Below are positions 1 to 6,462 of a DNA stretch of 11,447 bases, one piece after another. Where the stretch lies: NCBI GenBank assembly GCA_027068615.1, contig JAMOQV010000029.1, positions 1 to 11,447 on the forward strand, read 5' to 3'. Origin of the DNA: Helicobacteraceae bacterium (GTDB lineage: Bacteria > Campylobacterota > Campylobacteria > Campylobacterales > Sulfurimonadaceae). How positions within the stretch are numbered: position 1 is the stretch's first letter; the number at the start of each line of letters is the position of its first letter. The notes under the pieces are model-generated. The model worked only from the letters and a program-made list of their open reading frames with translations, did no database searches and was not told the origin of the DNA. The position numbers were made by a program, and so were the translations under genes.

Positions 1-139
1 TTTTTTCAGCCTCAGCTTTAGCTTCTTCAGCCCATATTGCTTCTTGTTTTGCTATCTCTTCAGCTTCCTCAGTTGAAACTATAGCCTCTCTAGCTTCTCT
101 TTGTGCTAGTATCTCATCTAGCGATTTCTTATCTTCCAA
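1..139 (-). CDS. Partial CDS, N-terminus of a charged coiled-coil protein
   Basis: This is the first 46 codons of a gene that runs off the left edge. I chose a TTG start at 139–137 because an AAGG ribosome site lies 7 nt upstream (147–150), and the upstream GTG in another frame hits a stop quickly. The product begins MEDKKSLDEILAQREAREAI and continues as a Glu/Ala/Lys-rich segment with EEA/AEE-type repeats, typical of a long soluble helix or coiled coil. There is no signal peptide or membrane segment in the visible part. A TATAAT box at 186–191 on the same strand could give it its own promoter, placed inside the upstream inverted-repeat element. I do not recognise the family, and the visible part is too low in complexity to name one. 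Confidence 0.7.
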   Translation of the reverse strand, partial: MEDKKSLDEILAQREAREAIVSTEEAEEIAKQEAIWAEEAKAEAEK

Positions 140-157
140 AACACTACCTTTTATTTA

Positions 158-323
158 AACCCAAATTATGCAATAGGAATAAAAAATTATACTCTATCAT
201 TGCAATCAAGTGGCATTCATTAAAAATCTACACCACCAATAAGGTGGCTTAAAATTTTTATTAAACACCCCTTAATTACAAGCATAGGTAAATTTTATAA
301 ATTCCTATTGCATAATTTGGGTT
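158..323. repeat. 166-bp element bounded by a perfect 23-bp inverted repeat
   Basis: The left arm (158–180, AACCCAAATTATGCAATAGG plus AAT) is the exact reverse complement of the right arm (301–323). The 120-bp interior is AT-rich and holds a small hairpin, CCACC-AATAA-GGTGG (233–247). TAA trinucleotides flank the pair if the arms are taken to start at ACCC (156–158 and 323–325); this could be a 3-bp target duplication but is weak evidence. No transposase is present, so a MITE-like non-autonomous element is one reading. The other reading is a structured minus-strand RNA whose ends pair, since a TATAAT box sits just upstream at 342–347. On the minus strand a 21-codon hydrophobic frame (285–220) lies inside but has no ribosome site. 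The stretch 140–414 holds no convincing gene. Confidence 0.85.
186..191 (-). promoter_or_regulatory. -10 box for the partial coiled-coil gene
   Basis: Minus-strand TATAAT followed by a T-run. The predicted start at about 179–180 would place the left arm of the inverted repeat in the 5' leader of the gene starting at 139. No -35 is evident, which is usual for sigma-70 promoters in Campylobacterota. Confidence 0.45.
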
Positions 324-341
324 AAAGTTTTTATGTTACTT

Positions 342-347
342 ATTATA
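342..347 (-). promoter_or_regulatory. -10 box reading into the inverted-repeat element
   Basis: Minus-strand TATAAT inside TTTATAATAAG. The expected start near 335 is only about 12 nt before the right arm of the 23-bp inverted repeat, so a transcript would carry both arms and could fold end to end. It could also simply be a promoter for the downstream gene at 139. Confidence 0.4.
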
Positions 348-414
348 AAGAAAAATACTTAAAATATCTATATATTTTTTATAATTAATCTTGCTTTTAT
401 ATTGATTGTTACAT

Positions 415-954
415 TTAGTGTGCTGATATGCTTGTGTATTCTGATACATTTCGAAAGTTTGATGGATATCTAAGGATAACTCTAAAAGTTTTAAGGTGTC
501 TAGGTTTTAAATCTCTTGCAATTATAAAAGTTTTTTCAACACTTGTTGGGGCTTTTTTCTTTTTTATTCCAGAAAAGATATCTAAAAATCCACTACTCTT
601 ATAGAATGTAGTATTACTTAGATCATTTGACTTACCTTTACTAACGAGTTTAATGGTTAATTTTACTTTGCCAACCGTATAATTACCTGTATTTTTAACA
701 ATTCCACTATAGATAACTTTTTCTAAACTTGGAAGTTTTCTACTTTTTAATTTATGAATTTCTATATGTTTTGTGTATTTATCTATAATAAATAACAAGA
801 GAAAAGTTAAAGATATAGCTACTAATGTTATTGAAAATATCATGGGTAGCAGTAGTTTTTTATTTTTTTGTTTAAAAGAAAAAATAATTCCAATTATAAA
901 TAAAATAAATATAATAAGTATCGCAATATAATGCCAGATATTTAGATAAGTCAT
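415..954 (-). CDS. DUF2393-like two-pass membrane protein (second of a tandem pair)
   Basis: A 179-aa protein. I place the start at the ATG at 954 rather than 972, because this gives a four-base ATGA overlap with the stop of the preceding gene and an AAGGGG ribosome site about 7 nt upstream. Two N-terminal membrane helices (about residues 8–27 and 36–57) are joined by a short Lys-rich loop. They are followed by a largely beta-type extramembrane domain with the pattern VIYSGIVKNTGNYTVGKVKL, close in layout to its neighbour (VIKGKIINNSKFNFTTCKI). This architecture and pattern fit DUF2393 proteins of Campylobacterota as I remember them. Function is unknown. The domain resembles a membrane-tethered FxLYD/immunoglobulin-like fold with 'NTG' and 'NNS' turns, but that is inference. 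Confidence 0.8.
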   Translation of the reverse strand: MTYLNIWHYIAILIIFILFIIGIIFSFKQKNKKLLLPMIFSITLVAISLTFLLLFIIDKYTKHIEIHKLKSRKLPSLEKVIYSGIVKNTGNYTVGKVKLTIKLVSKGKSNDLSNTTFYKSSGFLDIFSGIKKKKAPTSVEKTFIIARDLKPRHLKTFRVILRYPSNFRNVSEYTSISAH

Positions 955-1478
955 TTTACTACCCCTTTGCATTTAGCTTCTAAAGATATATTATAGTCTT
1001 TTTTATAATAAAAAGGTTCCATTATAATTTTAAAAGTTCTTGATTGACCTTTTTGTATATCATTCTCATCTATCGACATTTTTTGAAATGGTTTTAATTT
1101 TAATATATAATTTTTATATTTGTTTTTAGTTATTTTATATGCATTTGCTGTAATTTTACAAGTGGTAAAATTAAATTTTGAATTATTTATTATTTTACCT
1201 TTTATAACAACTGCTTTTGTAAATGTTAATTTTTTTTGAGATAATAGTTCTGTTGTATTTTTAAATAGGTATTTATGTAGTTCTACATATCCCACAGTTG
1301 GAGAAAGTACAAATATTGAAAATGCCAATATTACTAAAAAGATAGCAAATCCAATTTTTCTTCTCAATAAAATAGCAAGGATTAATAGTAGTAAAAAAAG
1401 GATAAATCCAGCCCCAAAGAGCATATAATCATATATGATAAGATTATCTATAAACTCTTTTAGGTCAAAATTTATCAT
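951..1478 (-). CDS. DUF2393-like two-pass membrane protein (first of a tandem pair)
   Basis: A 175-aa protein with two strongly hydrophobic helices (about 18–38 and 43–63) around a short basic turn (LLRRK). A roughly 110-residue extramembrane domain follows, rich in beta-forming residues and containing VVIKGKIINNSKFNF. It starts 7 nt after the hisIE stop with only a weak ribosome site, and its stop overlaps the next start as ATGA, so translation is probably coupled through this part of the operon. The matching layout, length and core strand pattern of the next gene suggest an old tandem duplication with strong divergence. The likely family is DUF2393; no enzymatic motif is visible. The two may act as a hetero-oligomer in the inner membrane, which is inference from the coupling only. 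Confidence 0.8.
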   Translation of the reverse strand: MINFDLKEFIDNLIIYDYMLFGAGFILFLLLLILAILLRRKIGFAIFLVILAFSIFVLSPTVGYVELHKYLFKNTTELLSQKKLTFTKAVVIKGKIINNSKFNFTTCKITANAYKITKNKYKNYILKLKPFQKMSIDENDIQKGQSRTFKIIMEPFYYKKDYNISLEAKCKGVVK

Positions 1479-1485
1479 CTAGCTA

Positions 1486-2166
1486 TTACTTATCTCTTGA
1501 GTTTTTCTCAGCTATACCACTCATACCAAACCTTGAAGCTAACTCTTGCTTTATTCTATCTGGTGAGATGTTTTTAGATGCAAGGGCAACTAACATATGG
1601 TATGTTAAATCTGCTGCTTCATAAACCATCTCTTTTTCATCGTTGTCTTTATGAGCAAAACAGTATTCTCCAGCTTCTTCTACAACTTTTTTAAGGATTG
1701 TATTTTCACCTTTACTTAAAAGTTTTGCTGTCCACGAAGTTGATGGGTCTGCATTTTTTCTCTCTTGGATAGTATGATAAAGAGTATCAATTACACCATA
1801 AGCATTTTCAAGTTCAACTTCCACTTCATTTTTTACATCACCACTTTCAAGCTCTGTAAAAAAACAAGTTCTTCTTCCAGTATGACAAGCTACACCCTCT
1901 TGAGTTACTTTTATAAGAAGTGTATCGTTATCGCAATCTATGTTAAAAGAGTGGATTTTTTGTATATGTCCACTACTTTCACCTTTTTTCCAGATGCGTT
2001 GTTTTGAACGGGAAAAATAGTGTGCTATCTTAGTTGAAAGTGAAAGTTCTAATGCCTCTTTATCCATATATGCCATCATAAGAACTTCATTATTCTCTAC
2101 ATCTTGAACTATTACAGGAAGAAGTTCACACTTCTCCCAATCGATTCTATCTATAGCTTTTTGCAT
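1486..2166 (-). CDS. hisIE: Bifunctional phosphoribosyl-AMP cyclohydrolase / phosphoribosyl-ATP pyrophosphatase
   Basis: A 226-aa fusion enzyme for the second and third steps of histidine synthesis. The HisI (PRA-CH) domain covers about residues 1–115: it has the WKKGESSGH motif (59–67), the metal-binding DCDND (77–81), and Cys94 and Cys101 of the zinc site in EGVACHTGRRTCFF. The HisE (PRA-PH) domain covers about 122–212, with the MazG-like helices carrying EEAGE (163–167) and EAAD (183–186), which bind magnesium and the pyrophosphate substrate. Length and order match enterobacterial-type HisIE. Its ATG overlaps the stop of the SPFH gene as TAATG, so translation is coupled. No other histidine gene is nearby; scattered his genes are common in Campylobacterota. 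Confidence 0.96.
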   Translation of the reverse strand: MQKAIDRIDWEKCELLPVIVQDVENNEVLMMAYMDKEALELSLSTKIAHYFSRSKQRIWKKGESSGHIQKIHSFNIDCDNDTLLIKVTQEGVACHTGRRTCFFTELESGDVKNEVEVELENAYGVIDTLYHTIQERKNADPSTSWTAKLLSKGENTILKKVVEEAGEYCFAHKDNDEKEMVYEAADLTYHMLVALASKNISPDRIKQELASRFGMSGIAEKNSRDK

Positions 2167-3254
2167 TATTTAGCCGTTGTTCGTTTTTGAACATCTTTTG
2201 TATCTACCCAGATATTTGGAGTAGAACCACCAGGTGTTAAGAAGATTTTAGCATCTTTATTTACTTGAAGTGCTTCATTAAACTTACCTTGAACTTTCAT
2301 CTGCTCTAGTCTTAAAAGTTTTTCAGTTAAAGATTTAGCTATAAGTAAATTTGCTTTTGCTTTTGCTTTTGCTTCTATTGTTATAGCATCTGCGATACCT
2401 TGAGCTTCAATTCTTTTCTTTTGAGCTATACCCTCAGCTTCAGCTGCTCTTTTTAATGCATCTTGTTTTGCACGTTGAACTTGTTGTTCAGCTCTTTGAA
2501 CCTCTTGTTTTGCTACTTGAACTCTCTCAATTTGCTCTTTTACTTTTTTAGGTAAAAGGATTTCACGAAGTTGGATTGATTCAAGCGTTGCAGGTGTATT
2601 TTCAAGTGCATTTACTTTTGCTCTTATATCTCTGTCTATCTCTGTTGCTATTTTATTTCTATGCTGTGGTAATGACTCTGCATCGTATTTACCAACAACA
2701 TTTCTTACAACATCTCTTGCTACTGGATTGATTATCTTATCTTCCCAGCTAAATCCCCAGTTTGAGATAGTTTGAGCTGCAAACTTAGAGTTTAGTCTAT
2801 ACTGAACTGTAAGCTCGATAGAAACTGGTAAACCCCTTTTATCTAGTACAGTAATCGCTGGTTTTGCTGTTATACCAGCTTTTGTAGCACTTCTTTCTAT
2901 CTTAGATGCATAGTTGATTATACGAACACGAGTATCTACGATATAAACTTTTTGTATAACAGGTATTATAAAGTGAAGACCTGGTAAAAGTGCTTGTTCT
3001 TGATACTTACCATTAGTGCTTAAGATACCTCTTTCACCCTCTTCGATAATTGTGTAAGGTTTAGCTAAAACTAAAACTAAAATAACAGCTATTAAAAAGT
3101 AGATAAAAGCACTACCTTTTCCACCAAAGTTTATATTTACATTTGGCATATCTGGTCTATCACCATTTCCACCACCACTACCACTAGAAGGTTTTTTAAA
3201 ACCTCCACTTTGTGATTTTTTCTTATTAAAATAGTCATTCATATCTGAAGCCAT
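2166..3254 (-). CDS. SPFH/prohibitin-like inner-membrane protein (HflK/HflC relative)
   Basis: A 362-aa protein. Residues 1–47 form a Gly/Ser/Asn-rich low-complexity cytoplasmic tail, residues 48–64 a single membrane helix, about 66–240 the SPFH domain (EEGERGILSTNGKY, LLPGLHFIIPVIQKVYIVDTR), and about 236–305 a long Ala/Glu/Gln/Lys coiled coil (VQRAEQQVQRAKQ, EAEGIAQKKRIEAQG). A short C-terminal part follows. Known SPFH proteins form large ring or cage assemblies in the membrane and often control the FtsH protease or organise lipid microdomains; here the exact role is not established. A ribosome site, AAGGA, lies 5 nt before the ATG. An SPFH gene next to ilvE is, as I recall, also seen in Campylobacter. 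The small coiled-coil/membrane protein just upstream is a candidate partner. Confidence 0.92.
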   Translation of the reverse strand: MASDMNDYFNKKKSQSGGFKKPSSGSGGGNGDRPDMPNVNINFGGKGSAFIYFLIAVILVLVLAKPYTIIEEGERGILSTNGKYQEQALLPGLHFIIPVIQKVYIVDTRVRIINYASKIERSATKAGITAKPAITVLDKRGLPVSIELTVQYRLNSKFAAQTISNWGFSWEDKIINPVARDVVRNVVGKYDAESLPQHRNKIATEIDRDIRAKVNALENTPATLESIQLREILLPKKVKEQIERVQVAKQEVQRAEQQVQRAKQDALKRAAEAEGIAQKKRIEAQGIADAITIEAKAKAKANLLIAKSLTEKLLRLEQMKVQGKFNEALQVNKDAKIFLTPGGSTPNIWVDTKDVQKRTTAK

Positions 3255-3272
3255 ATATTTCCTTTTTTTATT

Positions 3273-3509
3273 TTACCAACTTAGTAAGCTCATAGTCTTA
3301 GCAAGAGCTAATGTACCACCAAAACCAACTGCCATACCATAAAGAACAAGTCTCCAACCCTCATAAGATTTTTTATTTATCTCAATACCAAGTCTTTGTT
3401 GTTCTATCATAAACTTTTGTTGTTCTAAATCAAATCTTTTCATATCAAGACGAATATCTTGTTTGAGTTTCTCTATCTCTAAAATCTCTTTTTCATCAAC
3501 AGTTGTCAT
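3273..3509 (-). CDS. Small coiled-coil protein with C-terminal membrane helix
   Basis: A 78-aa protein of unrecognised family. Residues about 5–50 are highly charged and helical (EKLKQDIRLDMKRFDLEQQK, then QQRLGIEINKK) and should form a coiled coil. Residues about 53–76 form one membrane segment with Gly-rich spacing (LYGMAVGFGGTLALA), giving a tail-anchored layout. The AGGAG ribosome site overlaps the ilvE stop codon, 5 nt before the ATG, so expression is tied to ilvE. An 18-nt gap separates it from the SPFH gene. Because the SPFH product also has one membrane helix and a long coiled coil, a membrane complex of the two is plausible; this is inference from position and shape. Confidence 0.85.
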   Translation of the reverse strand: MTTVDEKEILEIEKLKQDIRLDMKRFDLEQQKFMIEQQRLGIEINKKSYEGWRLVLYGMAVGFGGTLALAKTMSLLSW

Positions 3510-3517
3510 AACAACTC

Positions 3518-4438
3518 CTAATCAACATAAGTCAAATAATGCTCATACTTTTCATTTCTACCAAATACTATATCAAAATAAGCACTTTGGATTTTTTCTG
3601 TCATCTCTCCACGAGCTCCGTTACCTATATCTCTTGCATCTACATTTGCTACAGGTGTTATCTCTGCTGCTGTTCCTGTTAAAAATGCTTCATCTGCAAC
3701 ATATACCTCTTCACGAGTGATGCGACGACGAATCACTTTTATACCCATATCTTCAGCCATCTCTATAACCATCTTTTGAGTGATAGATGCTAAAGAGTTA
3801 TCGTTTGGTGGAGTTATAAGTTCCCCATTTTTAACCATAAAAAAACAAGCTCCACTAGCTTCTGCTACATAACCTTGGTCATCTAGTAAAAGTGCTTCAT
3901 CATAACCACAGTCAATAGCTTCAAACTTAGCCATCTGAGAGTTTAAGTAGTTAGCTGTTGCTTTTGCTTTACCCATATTTGAAGTATTTGCTGGTCTTGT
4001 CATAGAAGCGATTTTAAGTTTTATACCTTTTCTTAAACCCTCTTCACCTAAGTAAGCACCCCATTCCCAAGCACTTAAAACTGTCTCAACTGGAGCATCT
4101 TTATGATAAACTCCCATAACACCATATCCTAAAAATGCAAATGGTCTTATATAAACATTATCGCCAGTAAATTCATTTTTTTTGATTAAATCTATCTGAG
4201 CTTGATTCATCTCTTCAACTGTATAAGGTATATCTATAAGTGTCATTTTTGCAGACTCTTTTAGTCTTGCTGTATGGTCATTTAGTCTAAAGATAGCATA
4301 ACCTTTTTCAGTTTTATAAGCTTTAGTTCCTTCAATAACACCATTTCCATAGTGTAGAGTATGTGAAAGTACATGCACTTTTGCATCATCCCAAGCAACA
4401 AATTTACCATTCATCCAAATATATTTAGCAGCGTCCAT
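3518..4438 (-). CDS. ilvE: Branched-chain amino acid aminotransferase
   Basis: A 306-aa fold-type IV, PLP-dependent transaminase, the usual length for IlvE. It catalyses the last step of leucine, isoleucine and valine synthesis, and their first catabolic step, using glutamate/2-oxoglutarate. Visible landmarks are the N-terminal HTLHYGNGVIEGTKAY (26–41), the Schiff-base lysine K159 in GKAKATANYLNS, the PLP-contacting glutamate E193 in VAEASGACFF, and GTAAEITPV (255–263), which binds the cofactor phosphate. The start is supported by GGAGA 5 nt upstream. It is the first gene of the leftward operon and is transcribed divergently from mltC. D-amino acid aminotransferase and 4-amino-4-deoxychorismate lyase share the fold, but the length and motifs favour IlvE. 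Confidence 0.95.
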   Translation of the reverse strand: MDAAKYIWMNGKFVAWDDAKVHVLSHTLHYGNGVIEGTKAYKTEKGYAIFRLNDHTARLKESAKMTLIDIPYTVEEMNQAQIDLIKKNEFTGDNVYIRPFAFLGYGVMGVYHKDAPVETVLSAWEWGAYLGEEGLRKGIKLKIASMTRPANTSNMGKAKATANYLNSQMAKFEAIDCGYDEALLLDDQGYVAEASGACFFMVKNGELITPPNDNSLASITQKMVIEMAEDMGIKVIRRRITREEVYVADEAFLTGTAAEITPVANVDARDIGNGARGEMTEKIQSAYFDIVFGRNEKYEHYLTYVD

Positions 4439-4456
4439 AAAGTCTCCATCGTTAAA

Positions 4457-4470
4457 ATTATGCTATTTTA
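4457..4470 (-). promoter_or_regulatory. Likely ilvE operon promoter
   Basis: Upstream of ilvE the minus strand reads TAAAAT (4470–4465) then CATAAT (4462–4457), two overlapping -10 candidates. They give a start near 4450–4458 and a short leader holding the GGAGA ribosome site. No operator or leader peptide is visible. Confidence 0.4.
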
Positions 4471-4514
4471 TCTAAAATCGTATTTATTTTGTTTTAACTA
4501 ACGGTTATATTTGA

Positions 4515-4520
4515 TATAAT
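4515..4520 (+). promoter_or_regulatory. mltC promoter placed for a leaderless mRNA
   Basis: TATAAT in TTGATATAATTC ends only 6 nt before the mltC ATG at 4527. With the usual 6–7 nt spacing, transcription starts on or next to the A of the start codon. No ribosome site exists upstream, which fits a leaderless message. Confidence 0.6.
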
Positions 4521-4526
4521 TCAAAT

Positions 4527-5684
4527 ATGAAACATTATATACTAACTGTTATTTTATTTTTATTTTTAAGTGGTTGTGCTAGTAGCGATATAGATTCTGT
4601 TTTAAAAGTAGTAACAAGTAAAGACCCAAAATCAGCTTTTAAGATACTAGCTAAAAACAAGTCTGTTTATTATGCTAAACATCCAGATAAACTATCTAAA
4701 GATATAAAATCTTTTTCAAACTTTTTAAAAGGTATCTCTAGTCAATGGGGCGAAGATAATGTAGCTCTTCCAAAGAAAAAAGAGTATGTAAAATATATGC
4801 AAAACTACAAAAGTAGAGCTTTTGTTGATTTTGATAAAGGTATAATTAGAGTTGAAACACTAGATACTAAACATACAAAAGAGAGTCTTAAAAATGCCAT
4901 AGTTACAACTCTACTTTTACCAGATGACCCTCGTGGGGCTGATCTCTTTGGTGCAAAAAAAGTAAAACTAGGTGCAACACCATATCTTCTAGGTGAAGTT
5001 AAAGATGACCAAAACAAAGATATCAGATACTCATGGAGAGCTAACAGGTATGCAGATATCCTTATAAAAAACTCATATAAAACAAAAACTATAAAAGGTG
5101 CTAATGGTTATCAAAGAGTTGCTTATGTAGAGATACCTATGGTAAAAGACCATGAGGATATAAGAGTTGCAAAGTATAAAAAGTATGTTGAAAAGTTTGC
5201 TAGAAGATACCATATAAGTAAAAATCTTGTTTATGCCATCATAAGAACTGAGAGTAATTTTAATCAATTTGCAGTAAGTGGAGCAGGGGCTTATGGACTT
5301 ATGCAGATAGTACCATCAACAGCAGGGATAGATGCTTATAGATATGTAAAAGGTAAAAAATGGAAACCTACAAAATCTTATCTTTTTGATGCTAAAAACA
5401 ATATAGAATTAGGTGTAGCATATCTAAATATACTAGATACAAAATATCTCTCTGGGATACATAATGATATCTCAAGAGAGTATTGTGTGATATGTGCTTA
5501 CAATACAGGTAGTGGAAATGTACTAAAAGCTTTTAGCTCAAATAGAACAAAAGCTAAAAAAATTATAAACTCTAAAAACCCATCTCAAGTATATAGACAA
5601 CTTCAATCAAACCTAAGATATGAAGAACCAAAGAGATACTTAAAAAAAGTTGTAAATTATAAAAAGGATTTTATCAGGCTATGA
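4527..5684 (+). CDS. mltC: Membrane-bound lytic murein transglycosylase C-like lipoprotein
   Basis: A 385-aa lipoprotein that cleaves peptidoglycan glycan strands to 1,6-anhydro products at the outer or inner membrane. The signal peptide is MKHYILTVILFLFLSGC, with lipobox LSGC and the lipidated Cys17. An N-terminal DUF3393-type domain (about 50–205, with SRAFVDFDKGIIRVETLD) precedes an SLT domain (about 215–385). Catalytic Glu242 sits in IIRTESNFNQ, followed by the family motifs AYGLMQIVPSTAG (255–267), NIELGVAYL (292–300) and AYNTGSGNV (324–332). The two-domain order is that of E. coli MltC, which is slightly shorter. It seems to be translated leaderlessly. Its stop overlaps the start of a 45-aa membrane protein gene. 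Confidence 0.92.
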   Translation: MKHYILTVILFLFLSGCASSDIDSVLKVVTSKDPKSAFKILAKNKSVYYAKHPDKLSKDIKSFSNFLKGISSQWGEDNVALPKKKEYVKYMQNYKSRAFVDFDKGIIRVETLDTKHTKESLKNAIVTTLLLPDDPRGADLFGAKKVKLGATPYLLGEVKDDQNKDIRYSWRANRYADILIKNSYKTKTIKGANGYQRVAYVEIPMVKDHEDIRVAKYKKYVEKFARRYHISKNLVYAIIRTESNFNQFAVSGAGAYGLMQIVPSTAGIDAYRYVKGKKWKPTKSYLFDAKNNIELGVAYLNILDTKYLSGIHNDISREYCVICAYNTGSGNVLKAFSSNRTKAKKIINSKNPSQVYRQLQSNLRYEEPKRYLKKVVNYKKDFIRL

Positions 5685-5818
5685 GTAAAATAGACAAAAT
5701 AAAAAGAGTTATAATTATATCTATAGGTTTTGCATTGGCAACTTATCTTATAATGAGTGGTATGGCTATGTTAGAGAAAGAAGAGTCATCATCAAAAAGT
5801 GCTAAGATAGCTTCTTAA
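5681..5818 (+). CDS. 45-aa single-pass membrane protein coupled to mltC
   Basis: The ATG at 5681 overlaps the mltC stop as ATGA. The frame encodes MSKIDKIKRVIIISIGFALA, then a few more hydrophobic residues (TYLIMSGMAM) and a short polar tail rich in Glu, Ser and Lys ending at TAA 5816–5818. The basic N-terminus, the roughly 22-residue hydrophobic segment (about 10–31) and the polar C-terminus give a standard small inner-membrane protein. The last 27 bases overlap the 3' end of the convergent phosphatase gene. I do not recognise the family. Stop-start coupling and the membrane-protein composition make it more convincing than a random frame, and a link to transglycosylase function is inference from position. 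Confidence 0.7.
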   Translation: MSKIDKIKRVIIISIGFALATYLIMSGMAMLEKEESSSKSAKIAS

Positions 5819-6412
5819 GCTTTTTATATCTTCAAAAGCATCTTCATTATGCTCTGTAAACCCCCAGTTTACAAGTTTATACTCTATCCCAGCAGATATA
5901 GCAGCTCGTGCATCTTTGTGTGAATCACCTATAAGTATAGAATTTTGTTTTGAAAAGTTTAACTTTTGCATAGTATGCTCTAGCATCTCTGGATGAGGCT
6001 TTGGAGTTGTAACCATATCAGCACCTATAATCATACTAAAATGTTTATCTACTTCTAAATGTGAAAGTATCTTTTTTGCAAAATCTGTATGAGCATTTGT
6101 AGCTATACTCAGAGTATGAATTTTAGAACACTCATCTAAAAGCTCTCGCATCCCATCATAAAGTTCAACCCCAATGATACAGTTAGCATCATAGTACTCT
6201 TCAAAAAGTCTGGTTTGTTCATCTGTAAAGTGCTTAGTTCCATAAAAATACTCAGCAGAGTTTAAATCTGGGTCATTTAACTTCTCTAACATAAGTTTTT
6301 GCTCTATCGGTTCAAGCCCCATATGTTTTCTAACATAGTTTATAGTTTTTGTTATCATAATACCAGTATTTACAACTGTTCCATCCATATCAAATATGAT
6401 AAGTTTTTTCAA
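5792..6412 (-). CDS. HAD-superfamily phosphatase, phosphoglycolate phosphatase-like
   Basis: A 206-aa HAD hydrolase with all four motifs. The nucleophile and acid/base are D8 and D10 in IIFDMDGTVVNT, motif II is Thr105 in SIATNA, motif III is Lys138 in TTPKPHP, and motif IV is D163/D167 in IGDSHKD. A small helical cap (about 16–85) marks subfamily I, as in Gph, pyrophosphatase PpaX and beta-phosphoglucomutase. The substrate cannot be told from sequence: phosphoglycolate, pyrophosphate or a sugar phosphate are all possible. The start codon is TTG at 6412, supported by an AAGGA ribosome site about 6 nt upstream; no ATG is suitably placed. It converges on mltC and is divergent from the toxin-like locus and kdsA. 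Confidence 0.9.
   Translation of the reverse strand: MKKLIIFDMDGTVVNTGIMITKTINYVRKHMGLEPIEQKLMLEKLNDPDLNSAEYFYGTKHFTDEQTRLFEEYYDANCIIGVELYDGMRELLDECSKIHTLSIATNAHTDFAKKILSHLEVDKHFSMIIGADMVTTPKPHPEMLEHTMQKLNFSKQNSILIGDSHKDARAAISAGIEYKLVNWGFTEHNEDAFEDIKSLRSYLSTF
5809..5826 (+). terminator. Weak candidate terminator between convergent genes
   Basis: A 5-bp stem AGCTT-CTT-AAGCT followed by TTTTT just at the end of the 45-aa gene. The stem is short and AT-rich, so it may not be functional. No stronger hairpin is seen at this convergent junction. Confidence 0.25.
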
Positions 6413-6451
6413 AATATTTCCTTGATTATTGGTAGATTTGAACTAAGAGGG

Positions 6452-6457
6452 TATAAT
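6452..6457 (+). promoter_or_regulatory. -10 box of the AapA-like locus
   Basis: TATAAT in GGGTATAATTTG. The expected start, 6–7 nt downstream (6463–6464), falls exactly at the base of the first RNA hairpin, so the transcript would begin with a protected 5' stem. The fit of promoter and fold is the main support. Confidence 0.65.
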
Positions 6458-6462
6458 TTGTA

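Noticed and set aside
220..285. 21-codon hydrophobic ORF on the minus strand inside the 158–323 element, as a second toxin
   Set aside because: No ribosome site before its ATG and no resemblance I can see to the peptide at 6511. The AAGGGG in the interior is too close to a GTG in another frame to help. Kept only as a note in the finding on the element.
3463..3720. 85-aa frame on the plus strand across the ilvE/small-protein junction
   Set aside because: His/Leu-rich low-complexity product opposite well-supported genes with a conserved ribosome site on the other strand.
5073..5267. 64-aa hydrophobic frame antisense to mltC
   Set aside because: Opposite a conserved coding region and explained by AT-rich codons; no ribosome site supports it.
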